64,000 nucleotides of DNA from Ceratothoa steindachneri (GCA_963969495.1 OZ018325.1:203226239-203290238), one strand, 5' to 3'; shown: positions 34,372 to 47,421, counted from the first letter of the stretch. The notes: generated from the letters alone by a model not told the origin. A program made the numbers and translations.

Positions 34372-36875
34372 GCTTTCGAAACATTTTAGTGCTCCATTAT
34401 GATTTATATTGCTCTCATTATTCCTAGTGCACACGCGTGGTTTCTAGTGTCGTTTCATGATTTCATTGCTCTCTGGTGATTCCTAGTACGTTATTGTGAT
34501 TTCTAGTGACTATTAGAATATAGTGCACTCTCCTTAGTTTAATATCTTTGATTTCTAGTGCTTAAACATGATTTCTATTGCTCTCTCATGTTTATAGTGC
34601 TCAATCGCGATTTATAGTGTTGTTTTATGAGTTCGATCCCGCTCTCGTGATTTCTAGTGGAGTTTCATGATTTCCGAGTGCTTTCTAACGATTTATAGTA
34701 CAATATTGTGAATTATATTGACTTCTTATTATTTCTAATGATCACGCATGATTTATATTGCGATTTCATTATTTCTAGTATTCTATGATAATGTTTCTAC
34801 TGTTATCTCGTAATTTCTAGTTCTCGCTTGTGATTTATATAACACTCTAATGATCTATAATGCAATATTGTAATTTCATGAATTCTAGTGTTGTCTCGTG
34901 ACTTCTAGTTCTATCATATATTTTTAGTGCTTTCCTGAATATTAGAATTCTCTTGTGATTTTCAGTGCACAATCATCGTTTTTAGTTCTCTCTTGTATTT
35001 TCTAGGGCTCCCTTCTGATTTATAATGATCTCTAATAATAATTTATAGTACAATTTTGTGAGTTATTTTATTCTCATGAATTCTAGTTGCTGTCGCCTGA
35101 TTTATCGTTTTATTCGTCATTTCTAGTGCTATCTCGGGAATTCAGCTGCCCTCTCGTTATATCTAGTACTCTCTTGCGATATATAGTGCTCCAACTTATA
35201 TCGGGGATTTATAGTCTATTTCATGATTTATACATCTCCCCGTGTTTTCTCATGATTTTTAGTGCTCTCTTTAGATTTAACGTACTTTCTCGTAATTTCG
35301 TGTTTTTTCCTCAGCATTTCTAGTGCTTTCTCTTGATATCTAGTGTTTTTAAACTAGTGTTCTCTAGTTATTTCTATCGTTTTCTCGTGATTTCTAGTGC
35401 TTTGGCGTGATTTTTACTGCTTTATCATTGGTTCTAGTGCTCTATCATAATAACTAGCAGTATATCGTGATTTCTAGGTTTCTCTCGTGATTTATAGTGC
35501 TCTCGTGATTTCCTGTTATATCGTGTTATGTATAGTGCTCTTTCATGAGTATTGTGCTCTATCGAGGTTTCTACTGCTCTCTCATTATTTCTAGTAATTT
35601 CATGGTTTCTAATGCTCTTTTATGATTCTTAATGATCATGTGTTTAGTGCTCTCTCATGATTTCTAGTACTCTCTTATGATATCCATTGATTTATATATC
35701 GCTCATGGTTTCTAATGCTCAGTCGTGATTTCTAATACTCTATAGTGCACTTGCAATTTCTAGCGCTCTATTATTATTTCTAGTGCTCTCTCACGATATC
35801 TAGTCCTACTTCCCGATTCTAGAATTCTCTCGTGATTTATAGTGTTTCTTCCTTATTGAATTCTATTTCTCTCATAATATGTAGTTCACCCTAATGATTT
35901 CTAGTAATACCACATGTTTTCGAGTCCTCTTTCATGATTTATAGTTTTCTCTTATGATTTATATTTATTTTTTGTGATATCTCATGATTTATAGTGCTCT
36001 CTCGTGACATCTACTTATCTCATATGATTTAAATTGATTTATATAGCCCTCATTACTTCTAGTGCTCTTTCATGATTTTTCGAACTTTATCTTGATTTCT
36101 AGTGTTTCTTCGTTATTTCTAGTTCTCTCTCTTAATTTCTAATCCTATCTTTTAATTTCAATTTCTCTCATAATTTCTAGTTCATCCATATAACTTCTAG
36201 TACTATCCTGTGGTATATAATGCTCTCTAATGATTTATATTGCTCTCTAGATATTTATAGTAGTTTCTTGTAATTTCTACTGCTCTCTCATAGTTCTTAG
36301 TTCCTTCAGAATTTCTAGAGCTCTCTTAACATTTCTATTACTCTTTCAATTGTTATAGTGCTCTTTCGTAATGTTAAGTGGTTTCTCGTGATTTTTGTGA
36401 TATAAAATGATCTATATTGCTCTCTCATTATTTATAATGTTCTCCCATAATTTCTCTTTCTCAGTCATGATCTCGCATAATTTCTAGTGCTCTATCATTA
36501 TTTCTATTTCTCTCACATAAAATATATGATCTCTCAGGATCTATAGATCTCTACCGTCATTTTCAATGCTCTTTCATGATTAAAGGTATGACTCGTTAAT
36601 TATAGTTCTGTCTTGTAATTTATACTAATCTCTAGTATTTTTAGTGCTCTAACGTTATTCATGTTGCTCTCTCGTGATTTTAAGTGTTTCTTGTGTTGTC
36701 TAGTGTTTCGAAGGATTTCTAGTTATTTCTCTTGCTTTCAATTCTTTTTCGTGATTTATAGTGATTTTTCGCGATTTCTAGTGCTTCTGTGTGATTTCTA
36801 GTCATCTCTAATACTCTCTCATTATTTTTAGTGCTCTCCTGTGATTAATATTGCTCCCTCGTAATTTATACTGGA
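34372..36875 (+). repeat. 20-bp satellite, left block
   Basis: Degenerate tandem units of TGATTTCTAGTGCTCTCTCG with frequent substitutions and 1-3-bp length changes. The + strand is T-rich and A/G-poor throughout. There is no coding potential; the few frames within it are accidental. The array continues after the mariner insertion at 38059. Confidence 0.93.
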
Positions 36876-38058
36876 TATTGTAAAAGTCCTGTTTCAAACT
36901 TTCCGATGCTCTCAACAAAAGACACAGTGATAGTTTTAATGCAATTGACACATTTTTATCGTTTAAACATATAAATATGTGTTTACATTGTAATATTAAT
37001 GAATATGCCACCCTCGGCGTCGAGCAAGAGGGCCACAGGGTTGACAGAGGACCAGGCCATCGACGTTGATGCGGCTATCGTTAAAAGGCTTTGACCTCGA
37101 CATGCGCCCACATGTTGTAGTCGATGGGATTGAGGTGGGACGACTGCCAAGGACAAAAATTCGTCGATCAGAAGCTCATGTTTGACCCTAACCACTCTTG
37201 CACATTGTTGGCCGTGTAGGCCGGGCACCGGCCTGCTGAAAGACTTAGTCCGCATTTTTCTCAATCTTTCTCAACCAGGACAGGACTTTCGTTGCCAAGA
37301 TGTCCCTGTAATCGGCCGCGGTAAGCCCGTAACAGGCCGCAAACCACACCGGCGACATTTTGTCATCATTTGAAGCTACAACCCCGAGCATCATCACAGA
37401 GGCCAGATGCTTGGTCGTGGACACGTAGTGAACCTCGGAGATGGCCTGTACGAAGCTTCCCAGCGGTCGTTCTGCTGGTTAATGAGTGGATCGACCGTAA
37501 ACGTTATTTTCATCATAAAAAAATGTGAATTCGAATTTTATGACTCTTTGGGTCGTTAAGAAGGCAAAGAAAGTACACCCGACGTTGTTCTCGTATACGG
37601 CCGATGAGCAAAGGCTTTTCCAAGCACCTCAAGCTCTTGGCACTTTCCTCCTTGACGGCCCTGGATACCATGTCCAACGAGATGTTCTTCTTTTCGCGAG
37701 CACTTTAAAAAGAGTTTCTTACAGACAAACGGTTGACGACTTGAGTTCTGCGAAAAGAGGTTGATCTTTGAGGTCTCCCCCGTCCTTGAGCCTCTCCACG
37801 ACTCTGTGGACGGTTGTCAGGCTGATTTTGAACCTCTTGGCGATGTCGGACTCGTTGTTGTCCTCGTGCTGGAGAGCAGAGATCTCGATTCTCTACATAT
37901 CCATCTCTACACCTCCGCACCCAATGCAAAAGACTTTTTAATGACATATGCTAGAAAATTAGAACTTTAAGTTTGTTTAATGAAACTTTTTCTATCACAC
38001 ACATAAACCTCTTGAAAGATATAAGTAAGCAAATGTAACAAGACCTTTGAAAATCCTA
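36876..38058 (-). mobile_element. Tc1/mariner element inserted in the satellite
   Basis: About 1.18 kb bounded on both sides by satellite units. The terminal sequences after the flanking TA are roughly inverted: AAAAGTCCTGTTTCAAACTT at 36882 and, inverted from the right end, AAAGGTCTTGTTACATTTGC. The TA dinucleotides at 36876-36877 and 38057-38058 fit the TA target duplication of Tc1/mariner. The broken transposase fills the interior on the - strand. Confidence 0.82.
36990..37945 (-). pseudogene. Tc1/mariner transposase, multiply frameshifted
   Basis: In - strand order, across frames: an HTH segment ESDIAKRFKISLTTVHRVVE followed by RLKDGGDLKDQP (about 37780-37880); a second basic segment DMVSRAVKEESAKSL; FTVDPLINQQNDRW (about 37470); a long stretch HLASVMMLGVVASNDDKMSP continuing to GLTAADYRDILATKVLSWLR (37290-37430); then FQQAGA with the usual catalytic Asp position read as Ala (QQDGAP in the family), PAYTANNVQEWLGSNMSF, and SSHLNPIDYNMWAHVE (about 37110), where the SPDLNP Asp is His. 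At least three frameshifts and the changed catalytic residues show it is dead. Confidence 0.87.
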
Positions 38059-41000
38059 ATATTGCTCTATTATTATCTTGAGTACTCTCTAAAGAGTAAT
38101 AGATCCCCTATAATTTCTATTGATCTCTTATGATTTATTCTCCTCTAGGATGATTACTAGTGATCTCGCATGATTTCTATATATTTTTAGTGATATCACG
38201 ATATATAGTGCTCTCTCATGATTTATAGTGTTTCCTAATGAGTTCTAGTGTAATTTTATGATTAACATTGTCCTTTCATGATTTCTAGTACTCTTTCGTG
38301 ATTTCTAGTGCTAACTCGTTATATTTTGTGCTCTTTCGTGGATTAAAGTGCTGATCATAATTTTTAGTGCTATCTCGTGATTTCTACCTCATATTCGTAA
38401 TTAAGAAATGCTTTTATAATGCTTTATTTACAATTTGTAGTGTTATCTGATGATTTTAGGACCCCATCATGATTTATAGTTCTCCATCATTTATAGTGCT
38501 CACTCATAATTTATAGTACTCTCTCGTAATTTCTAGGGTTCTCTCGTGATATATTGATTTTTGTGATTTCATGTGTTTTCATAATTTTACTGCTCTTTCG
38601 TGGTTCTTAGTGCTTTATCGTGATTTCAAGTGCTTCTCATAAATCTAGTGCTATCTCGTGATTTCTACCTTATTCTCGCAATTTATAATGTTTTTATAAC
38701 TCTTTATTTACCATTTTTAGTGCTATCTGGTGATTTTAGGCACCGTCATGATTTCTTGTTCTTCATCATTTATAATGCTCATGCATAGTATATAGTACTC
38801 TCTCTTAATTTGTAGGGTTCTTTCGTGATATATTGTGCTCTTTATGATTTCATGAGTTTTTAATAATTTTTAGTGCTTTTTGTGGCTCTTAGTGCTCTAT
38901 CGAGATTTCAAGTGCTTTCTCATAATTTTTAATGCTACTCTCTGGATTTATATTGCTTTCTTGAGAAATCAAATTCTCTCTTGTGATTTCTGTGGCTCCC
39001 TCATCATTTATAGAACTCTCAATCTTTTCAATTGCTGAGGAGTGTTTTCTTGTCTTCTTTCAGGATTTATAGCGCGTTTTCATGATGAATAGTGCTCTCA
39101 CTTTCTCTCCTGTGCTTTCTACTACTCTCTCGTAATTTATAGGTCTTTATCTTGACTTTTAGTTCTCTATCATGATTTTATTGTGGTTTATTTTGCTTTC
39201 TAATTATTCCTTATGATTTCTATATTATCTATGTGATTTTATTGCTCTCTCACGATTTATAATGCTCACTCCTTATTTCTAGTGCCCATAGGTTAGCTTT
39301 AGTGTTTTATTCTTATTTGTAGTGCTTTCACATGATCTTTATTGTTCTCTCGTGAATTATACTACTCTCTCATGATTTCTAGTGATAGTTCTAGATTTCA
39401 TTCCCTCAGTCGTTTAATCTGGTGCTCTACTATGATATATAGTACTCTCATAATTTCTAAATCTCACGCGTATTTTCTAGCGATGTTTCATTATTTATAC
39501 TGCTATCTAATGATTACTAGTGCTCTCTCGTAATTTCTAGTGCTCTCTTGTGATTTCTATTACTTTCTTTTGATTTAATGTGCTTTCTCCTAACTTTTAA
39601 TTCTTTCTCATTATTTCATAGTGCCTTTTTCTTGATTTTGAATTATTTTTATCATTTATCTTCTTTAGTGATTTTAATTACTGTCTAGTTATTTCTAATT
39701 CTAAACTCATTAGCTCTACTGATGTCTCATTATTTCTAGTGCTCTCATGATTTCTAGTTCACCCTCGTTAATTTTAGTTATGTTCCTCATGATTGCTAGT
39801 TCTCTCGTAGTATTTCTATTGATTTATTTAGCCGTCATAATTTCTAGTCTTCTCTCCTGATATCTAAATCTTTTCCATGATTTCTAGTTCTCTCTTAGTA
39901 TTTCTATTTATTTATATAACCGTCATGGTTTCTAAGCTCCTCCCCTGATATCTAAATCTTTTCCATGATTTCTAGTTCTCTCTTGTGACTTCTAATCATC
40001 TTTTTATTTTTATTTCTGTCATGATTTCTACCGTAATCTCATGATTTTTAGTACTATTTCTGAAATTGCTAGTGCTCTATCATGATTTCTAGTGTTCTAA
40101 TATTAGTTCTAGTTGTTTCTCTTTGTTATATTGCTCTCATTATTCTTAGTTTTCTGACTAATTTTCTGGAGCTCTGATATATTTCTACTCTTTCATGTTT
40201 TATAGTGCTCTCCAATGCTCTTCTAATGTTCTACTAAGATTTATACTGATCTTTAATGATTGTTAGATTTCTCTCATAATATATGGTACTCAATATCATT
40301 ATTTCTAATTCTCTCTGAAGAAAAATGCTGCATCGGGTTTTTAGAGTTCTCCCATTATTTCTTGACCTCTCTCACGTTTACTAGTTCTTTCTCGTGATTT
40401 ATAGTGCTCTCTTGTGATTTGTACTACTCTATCGTATTTATATTGCTTTCATATGATTTATATTGTTCTTTCGAGATTTTTAGTGCTTCATCCATGATTT
40501 TTAGATTTCTCTCATGATTTTTTTAATGCCGCCGACATGATTTATATTACTCTTCCATGAGTTACAGTGCTTTTTCATGATTAATAATGCTCTCTTTTAC
40601 TTTCTATTGATCCCATGCTGGCCTCTGCTCTCTCTTGATTACAAGTGATATCTCATGATTTCTAGTTCTCATGATTTTAGTCATCTTCATTATTTCAAGA
40701 GATCTAATGATTTCTAGTTCTCATGATTTTAGTCATCTTCATTATTTCAAGAGATCTCATGATTTTTAGTTCTCCTGATTTTAGTCAACTTCATTATTTC
40801 AAGAGATCTCACGATTTCTAATGTTCTCTCATCCCATATAGTGCTCTTTCATGTTTCATTTAACTATTTCATGATTTAAGTGATCTGTTGGGATTTATGG
40901 TGGTCAATCATGATTTCTCGTGTTCTCTTGTGATTTATAGTGCTGTCGTCATTTATAGGGTTTCTTGTGATTTATAGCGCTATCGAATGATTTATATTGC

Positions 41001-44000
41001 CTTCATGAATTCTAGTACTCTTTCGAGAATTTTAATTCCATCTCGTGTCTTCTTCTAGTGCCCCACCGTGATTTCAGTGCTCTCTTAATATTTTTAGTCC
41101 ACATGATTGATTTTTACTTTTCCATTCCATCATAATTTCTAGTTATCTTTCGGGATTTCTATAGCTCTAGTATTATTTAACGCTTTCGAATGGTTTGTAA
41201 TGCAATTTTGTGGTTTATATTGCCCTCTCATGAATTCTACTTTTTTGTGTGAATTCTGGAGCTATCGTGATTTATTGAGCTCTCTCATGATTTTAGTTCT
41301 CTTGTAATCTCTTGTAATCTCTTCTTATTTCTATTGCTCACGCGTGATTTATAATCCTTTATCGTGATTTTTAGTTATCTAGTGTTGTTTTATGATTTAT
41401 ATTGGCTCTTATAATTACTAGTGATCTCTTATGATTTTAGTGCTCTATTTATCTAGAGTTCCATCACGATTTCAATGTTCCTATATATTTCTATTGTTCA
41501 CGCGGGATTTAAAGTGTTCCATCATGATTTCTAGTGCTCTCTCGGGATTTTTAGAAATCTCGTATTTTTTAAAGCTTTCTTGTAATTTATAGCGCTTTGT
41601 ACTGATTTATAGGGTAATCTTGTGAGTTAGATTGCTCTTTTATGAATTATTGGGGTCTCTAATGATTTCAAGTGTTTTCCATTATTTTAGTGCTATCTCG
41701 CGGTTTTTAGTGTTTTTTCATAATTTCTATCGATTTGTCGAACTGTCAATTGCTCTCTCATGAAATCAGATGCTTTCTTATTTCTGGTATTCCATCTTGA
41801 TTTATAGTACTCTCATTATTTCTAGTGCTTACACTTGTTATCTCTCTTTGTTCTAGCATGGTTTATACTGCATTTTTATTATAACTAATGCCTTATCGTG
41901 ATTTATAGAGCTCTTTCGTGACTTCTCATTATCTCTCATGATTTTTTACTGCTCTTTATTAATTTCTAATGATTTTAAGGACTTTTAGTGCTTTTTAATG
42001 ATTTGTATGGCTATATCGTGATTAATAATGCTAACTCATTATTTATAGCGATATATCACTATTTCTAGAGTTGCTTCGTGAGTTCTAGTATGCTTACCTT
42101 ACCTTTAGTGCCCTCGCCTGCTGTGTAGTGCTTTCTCGTGATTTCTTGTGCTTCCCCGTGAATTCTAGTGATCTCTCGTGATTTATAGTACTCACTCTGA
42201 GTTCTAGTTCTCTCTTCAGTTTCTATTGATTTCTAGGGATACCTCATGATTTCTAGTTCCTTCTTGTGATTTTTGATTCTCTCTTTTGATTTCTATTTTT
42301 CTCTAATCTTCTCTTTTATTTAAATTTCTCTCTTTACTATATCGTGATATCTAGCACTCTCTGTGGACTTATATTTTTTCCTAGTTCTTCCATGATCTCT
42401 AGTATTTTCTCCCATTTCTTTAGTTTTCTCATGATTTTTTCATGTTTTATAAGCAAGCCTATGATCTCTAGTGCTCTCTCATAATTTCTAATTTTCTCCA
42501 AATTTTTCTAGGTCCTCTCATGAATGTTAGATCTTTGCTAATTCTAGTGCTGCTTATAATTATTTCTAATTTTCTTATGAATACTAGCCGTTTCTCGTGA
42601 TTTATAGTGATCTTTTGTGATTTGTATTTCCATATCGTATTTCTAGTGCTGCCATGTGATTTATATTACTCCCTGGAGAATTTAGTTCTTTACCATGATA
42701 TAACTGCTCTCACGTAATTTCTAGTTTCTCTCGTGATTTCTAATTCTCTCTCATGTTTTCAAGTCATATTTTTTAATTTCTAGTACTTCCGTGTGATTTC
42801 TACTTCTCTATCATGATTTTATATTGCCCTCCGATGATTTCTAGCGCTCTCACGTAATTCATCTTGCTCTGTCGTAAATTATATTGCTCTTCTTTTTTTT
42901 CTAGTGATCTTTCTTGATTAATAGTACTCTCTTAATTTCTAATGATGTCATGTCGACATCTGCTCTTTCATGATTACAAGTGATAGTCATGATTTTTAGT
43001 TCTCTCTTATGATTTCTAGTCTTCTCTTGTTATTTCCAGTGATCTCAGGAGTTCTAGTGCTCCATTGTGATAAATAGTGGTCTCTCGTAATCTATAGGGC
43101 TCTCCCATGATTTATTGTGCTTTTTCGTGATTTCAGTGCTATTTTGTGATTTCTAGTGTTTTTTGTCATCTATAGGGCTCTTTCATGTTTTATTGTGCTC
43201 ACGCATGATTCATAGGGCTCCTTCATAATTTCTCATGCTTTCATGTGATTTCTATTTCTCTCGTAATTTATACGGCTCTCTCGTGATTAATAGCACTCTC
43301 TAATGATTTTTAGGGTAATATTGTGATTTATATTGCTCTTTCATGAATTCTAGTGCTCCCAAACAGTTTTAAGTACTTTTCAGTATTTACTGCTCCCTGA
43401 TAGTTTTTAGTGCTCTCCGGTGATTCATAGTACTTTCTCATAATTTCCAGTGATCTTTCAGTATTTCAATTTCTCTATCGTGAAATCTAGTGCTCTCTTA
43501 TGATTTTTTGTGGTCCAACATTAATTATTGTACTCTCATTTTTTATAGTGCCCACGGTGTTTTTTAGCGTTGTTTCATGATTTATATCTATTCTCTCGTG
43601 ATTTATAGTGCTATATAATTGTTTCTCCTGACTTATAGTTCCCTCTCATGGTTCATAGTGACTTGTCTTTATTTCTAATTTTCTCTATTTCTTTTTATTT
43701 TTAACTTCGTGATTTATAGTGCTAACTCAATTTTATAGTGATATCTGATTGATTCTAGTGCTCCTTCGTAAGTTCTAGTTTTCGATCATTATTTGTAGCG
43801 CTCTCTTCTGACGTCTAGTGCTTTCTTCTGGTTTCTAGGCTATCTCGTGATCTATAGTGCTCTCTCGTGATTCTCGTGTTCTTTCATCATTATTTCTAAT
43901 GTTCTCCCAGGATATCTATTACTCTTTCATGATGGTTAGATCTAACTCATAATTTCTAGTAGTATCTAGATATAATTATTTCTAGTTTTGTCTCTAGAGG

Positions 44001-44635
44001 AATAATGCGGTTCCGAGTTTTTAGAGCTCTTCTATCATTTATAAGCTCTCTCATGATTACTAGTGCCCTGTCGTGATTTTTAGTGCGCTATTGTACTTTG
44101 GCATGATTTCTAGTACTATTTCATAGTTTCTAGTTCTCTCTCATGCTTTCTAGTCATCTTTTGTGGTTTCTAGTGCTTCCTTGTGATTTCTAGTTGTCGC
44201 TCAAGATTTTATAATGATTTCCAATGCTCTCACGTTATTTATATTTATTTGTCCATCGTAATTTCTATTATTCTCGTACGATTTCTAGTCCTTTTTCATT
44301 ATTTATACTGCTCTCTTTTATTTTCTATTGATCTCATCGTTCTGATTGCTATCTTATGATTTCTAGTAATATGTTTCCTTGTTATCTCCTACTATTTTTA
44401 GTCCTATCTCGTTATTTCTAGTGATCTCATGATTTATATTTCTCTCTATGTATGTAATATCTTAGGTTCTTTCAAAATTTATAGTGCTCGCTCATGTTAT
44501 ACAGTTCTCTCTCATGATTTATAGTGCTACCTCGTGAGTTATAGTGATTTCTTGTAATTTTTAGTAATCACTTTTATTTCTAGTTTTACCTCATGGTTTC
44601 TATTTTTCTCTCATATTTTATATTGCTCTGCAATT
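38059..44635 (+). repeat. 20-bp satellite, right block
   Basis: Continuation of the TGATTTCTAGTGCTCTCTCG array for about 6.6 kb, ending near 44632. Together with the left block the array is about 9.1 kb, on the order of 450 units. Local higher-order duplications are visible: for example a segment with AAGAGATCT...TTATTTC repeated near 40680-40800, and similar 300-bp stretches at about 38340-38600 and 38590-38880. No homogenised monomer type dominates. Confidence 0.93.
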
Positions 44636-44999
44636 AATTAAGGGCAATAGTAAGAATTCCTTAATTCGCTAGAAGATTCTCCTGCGGTTCCTCAACCCTT
44701 ATTAGCGTGTCATTTTGATTTACCCTAACCCATCGTCTTGGCGCATTTTACACCACTCCTGGTAGATTCATTCCCTAGTTAGTTGTAGCTTCTTAGAAAA
44801 TAATGAAATTAGGACTCGTAAAGTGCAGCTTAATAAAAGGAAATTCTTACAAACTCATCTCACTAAAGATTGATCCGTGGAAATGACCTAAATAAAGACA
44901 AAAACACCTCTTTACTTAGTTGTTAGAAGGAGATTACATGTATTTCTTTGAAAAGGTGTTAAAAGTTGGAGTGGCGCCAACTGTATAATATATTTTTTC
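44636..44999. other. Intergenic, no gene recognised
   Basis: Ordinary AT-rich sequence after the satellite ends. Its last 8 bp (44992-44999, ATTTTTTC) may be a target duplication of the next feature. Confidence 0.5.
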
Positions 45000-45445
45000 G
45001 GATCAAGTAAAGTATAGAGGTAATAAAGGTAAGTAATCGATAAAATTAAGCTAGAATTGTTACCTGTGATATGCTTTTTTTTTTAAATCATAACGAAGAG
45101 TTCTGTGAATTATTGCGTTTGTCATTTCTAACAGAACCCCTTCAATGCTTTTCTAACCAATTCTATCCTTTCCCTAAATTTTCTTGGGCGTCCATTTCGG
45201 CCGTTATCTTTCACAAATCTGTTCTCTGAAATTTCGTTAATAACTCACGAATAGCCTTCATTGTCCGATAGACCTTCCTTACGAAACAGCTTTTCACAAT
45301 TCTATCTAATATTCTCGCATTTCAAACCTTTTATCTTGCGTGTTAGCAAAAACATCCATTCTTTCACGCTCATCATCAGTGATATGGACCTGTAGAGGGG
45401 AATTTATAAATTGCACAAAATTCGAAATAAACCAATTAACTTTTT

Positions 45446-45448
<3 letters not shown>

Positions 45449-45478
<30 letters not shown>
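45449..45478. repeat. (AT)n microsatellite
   Basis: Short AT array of about 30 bp. Confidence 0.9.
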
Positions 45479-45480
<2 letters not shown>

Positions 45481-46090
45481 CCCCTTCGTGTAGATATCTT
45501 TATGAAAGAACTTCATTAAACAAACCTAATCTCAAGTCCCCGAAATAGATAGCGACTTTTGAGAGACCCTATTTATACAATGCAAACTCCTATTTTTACG
45601 ATAGGAGAATTACTTAAAATTTGGCTCCTATCGATAAATATTCGTAAGTTACTCGAATACTATTCGCCTGTGTGGTCCTATTTTTTAATGTGTTCATTTC
45701 TCGGAATTTATAATAATTAATAGTAAAGATTATCTTTAGTATATCCGCTGTATTATTTTTATAAGGTTGAGAAAATCATGACTATTTCTGTTGTTGAAGT
45801 AAAATAGTGTAAAAAAATATGTTAATAATTTATTATTGAAATATTCTATGATACTTTCATTTATTTTTAATTTCAATAAATTATTTTATTACCTTATTTT
45901 TATTAATATACTCAGTGTAGACTCAAGGAAGTTGCTGTGTTAGTGATATTAAAGAGACCAACGTAGGATGTTGGGAAATAAAATAAAAGAAACTTTTCAT
46001 GAGAAATGGGACAGCAGAAGTACCTTTACACTTATACGTGTGGTGGGAGGGGGTGGCAAGGATACTTCGTGGTACCATCATTGAGATAGT

Positions 46091-46315
46091 ATCAATCAAT
46101 CAATCATTTCCTCTGACACTCACGAGGATGCATAGGGCCTCAATGAACTCACGCCACCACGCTCTACCTTGAGCTAATGCGTGAAGATCTTCCCAACAAT
46201 CATCTCCTGCTTCGCGCCTTATAGTCCTTATCCAAGTCTTCCTACGTCTACCTCTATCTCTTCTACCTCTTCTACCAGGGGCCACCAATTGAATAATTAA
46301 CTGATTAAAGTCCAA
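46091..46315 (-). pseudogene. LINE ORF2 C-terminal tail with (TGAT)n 3' end
   Basis: The - strand frame reads GRRGRRDRGRRRKTWIRTIR...EDLHALAQGRAWWREFIEALC and stops within a (TGAT)4 tract (46091-46106). The GRRRKTW.......LA.dR..WR.f pattern is the usual extreme C-terminus of LINE ORF2 proteins. The tetranucleotide tract is the element's 3' tail. Only about 220 bp of the element remain, a 5'-truncated insertion as expected for target-primed reverse transcription. Confidence 0.78.
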
Positions 46316-46774
46316 ATACGGTAATAGTTCTTGGATTAGTAAAATTTATAACTTGTCAATATGTCTGCAACAAATCGGATGCACAAAAATGGAATGATAC
46401 AGGTAGCCGCTTCCATTGAGATCGATGTTCCTAAATTTTATACGAAAGAGCATATTTCAGAGGCTATTTGACAACTATTTCAAATTAGATTTTGATGAGA
46501 ATTATCCAAATAATGGAGAGTTACGTGACATAATTCTTAAAAGAGAATAAACCATAATTAGAAGACAAGAGTTAGAAATTAGACTTCGTTGAATGGATAA
46601 TAAGTAATTCGATTAGAATAATTTTCAGTGGAGATATTGACTCCAGATCACATGAACACAAACAACCAGACTCACTCAACCATTTATAAAGATAAGCCAT
46701 CTCTAAGGCGACCTAGTAAAGAGCAACCAACCTTTTCTTTTTAAAAAGCTGATCTTCACTTGATCCATATTTTC

Positions 46775-47201
46775 CTTTCAATATCAAATGTTAATTATGG
46801 TAAGTAAATGGTAATATACTGGCAGCTAAATTTGCCATTTGAATTATAAACGATTGGTAATTAAATATGGCTAAAGGATAAGAAAGATTTCAAGATATAT
46901 TTACCTTTAGTTAAAACAATAATTAATATATTTATTATGTATGTTATATACTATAAATGGTAACTATATTTGCAACTGGAAAACAATGATTTACAAATAA
47001 TATTTTCCAGTTAAATCTGCTGAATTTAACTGGCTAATTGAATTTAATTTAATATTAACTATATACTACTGTTCGAAATGGACGAAAGGGCCAACACACG
47101 CCAAAACGATTTCAAATTGGTAAATAAGCGCTTCAACTCTACTGCAGCCCAAAATTAATTGGGTTTTACAATCACACAAACGTGAAATAACCTAACTCAC
47201 C
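46775..47201. other. AT-rich intergenic, no gene recognised
   Basis: Contains repeated GGTAA.TAT and AATTTAACTGG-like words, but no clear tandem or inverted structure. Confidence 0.5.
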
Positions 47202-47421
47202 GTGTAGAGCAGGGGTCTCCAAAGTACGGCCCGCGGGCCGGATCTGGCCTGCGAGGTCAGTTCATCCGGCCCGGTAAATTAGTAAATAAATATGTAGTTT
47301 GTCTTTATTTTTTGTGTATTCATTATATTGTATTGAATAAAATAGTTATGCGGCCCACGCTCGTCATTCTTTCAGTTATCTGGCCCACTGGGAAAAAAGT
47401 TTGGCGACCCCTGGTGTAGAG
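47202..47421. mobile_element. 204-bp hAT-type MITE with 8-bp target duplication
   Basis: The element spans 47210-47413 with ends CAGGGGTCTCCAAAGTACGG and, inverted, CAGGGGTCGCCAAACTTTTT. Subterminal sequences are complementary too (CGGGCCGGATCTGGCC and GGGCCAGATAACTG inverted). Perfect 8-bp duplications GTGTAGAG lie at 47202-47209 and 47414-47421. The CAGGGGTC end and the 8-bp duplication are diagnostic of hAT. There is no coding capacity. Confidence 0.95.

Larger units (their letters stand above)
45000..46766. mobile_element. Candidate long element with GGATCAAGT ends
   Basis: Begins GGATCAAGTAAAGTATAGAG and ends GATCTTCACTTGATCC, i.e. inverted GGATCAAGTRAAG termini like those of the elements at 15319 and 50525. 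Flanking octamers ATTTTTTC (44992-44999) and ATATTTTC (46767-46774) match at 7 of 8. Inside lies a minus-strand stretch with a Tc1-like basic motif (GRNGRPRK, about 45180-45200), an (AT)n run at 45449-45478 and a LINE 3' end (46091-46315). It may be a long or chimeric relative of the small family; the pairing of the two ends could be chance. Confidence 0.4.

Noticed and set aside
34372..44635. Possible CRISPR-like or coding repeat array
   Set aside because: The units are contiguous and degenerate with no spacers and no open frame; it is an ordinary satellite in a eukaryotic genome.
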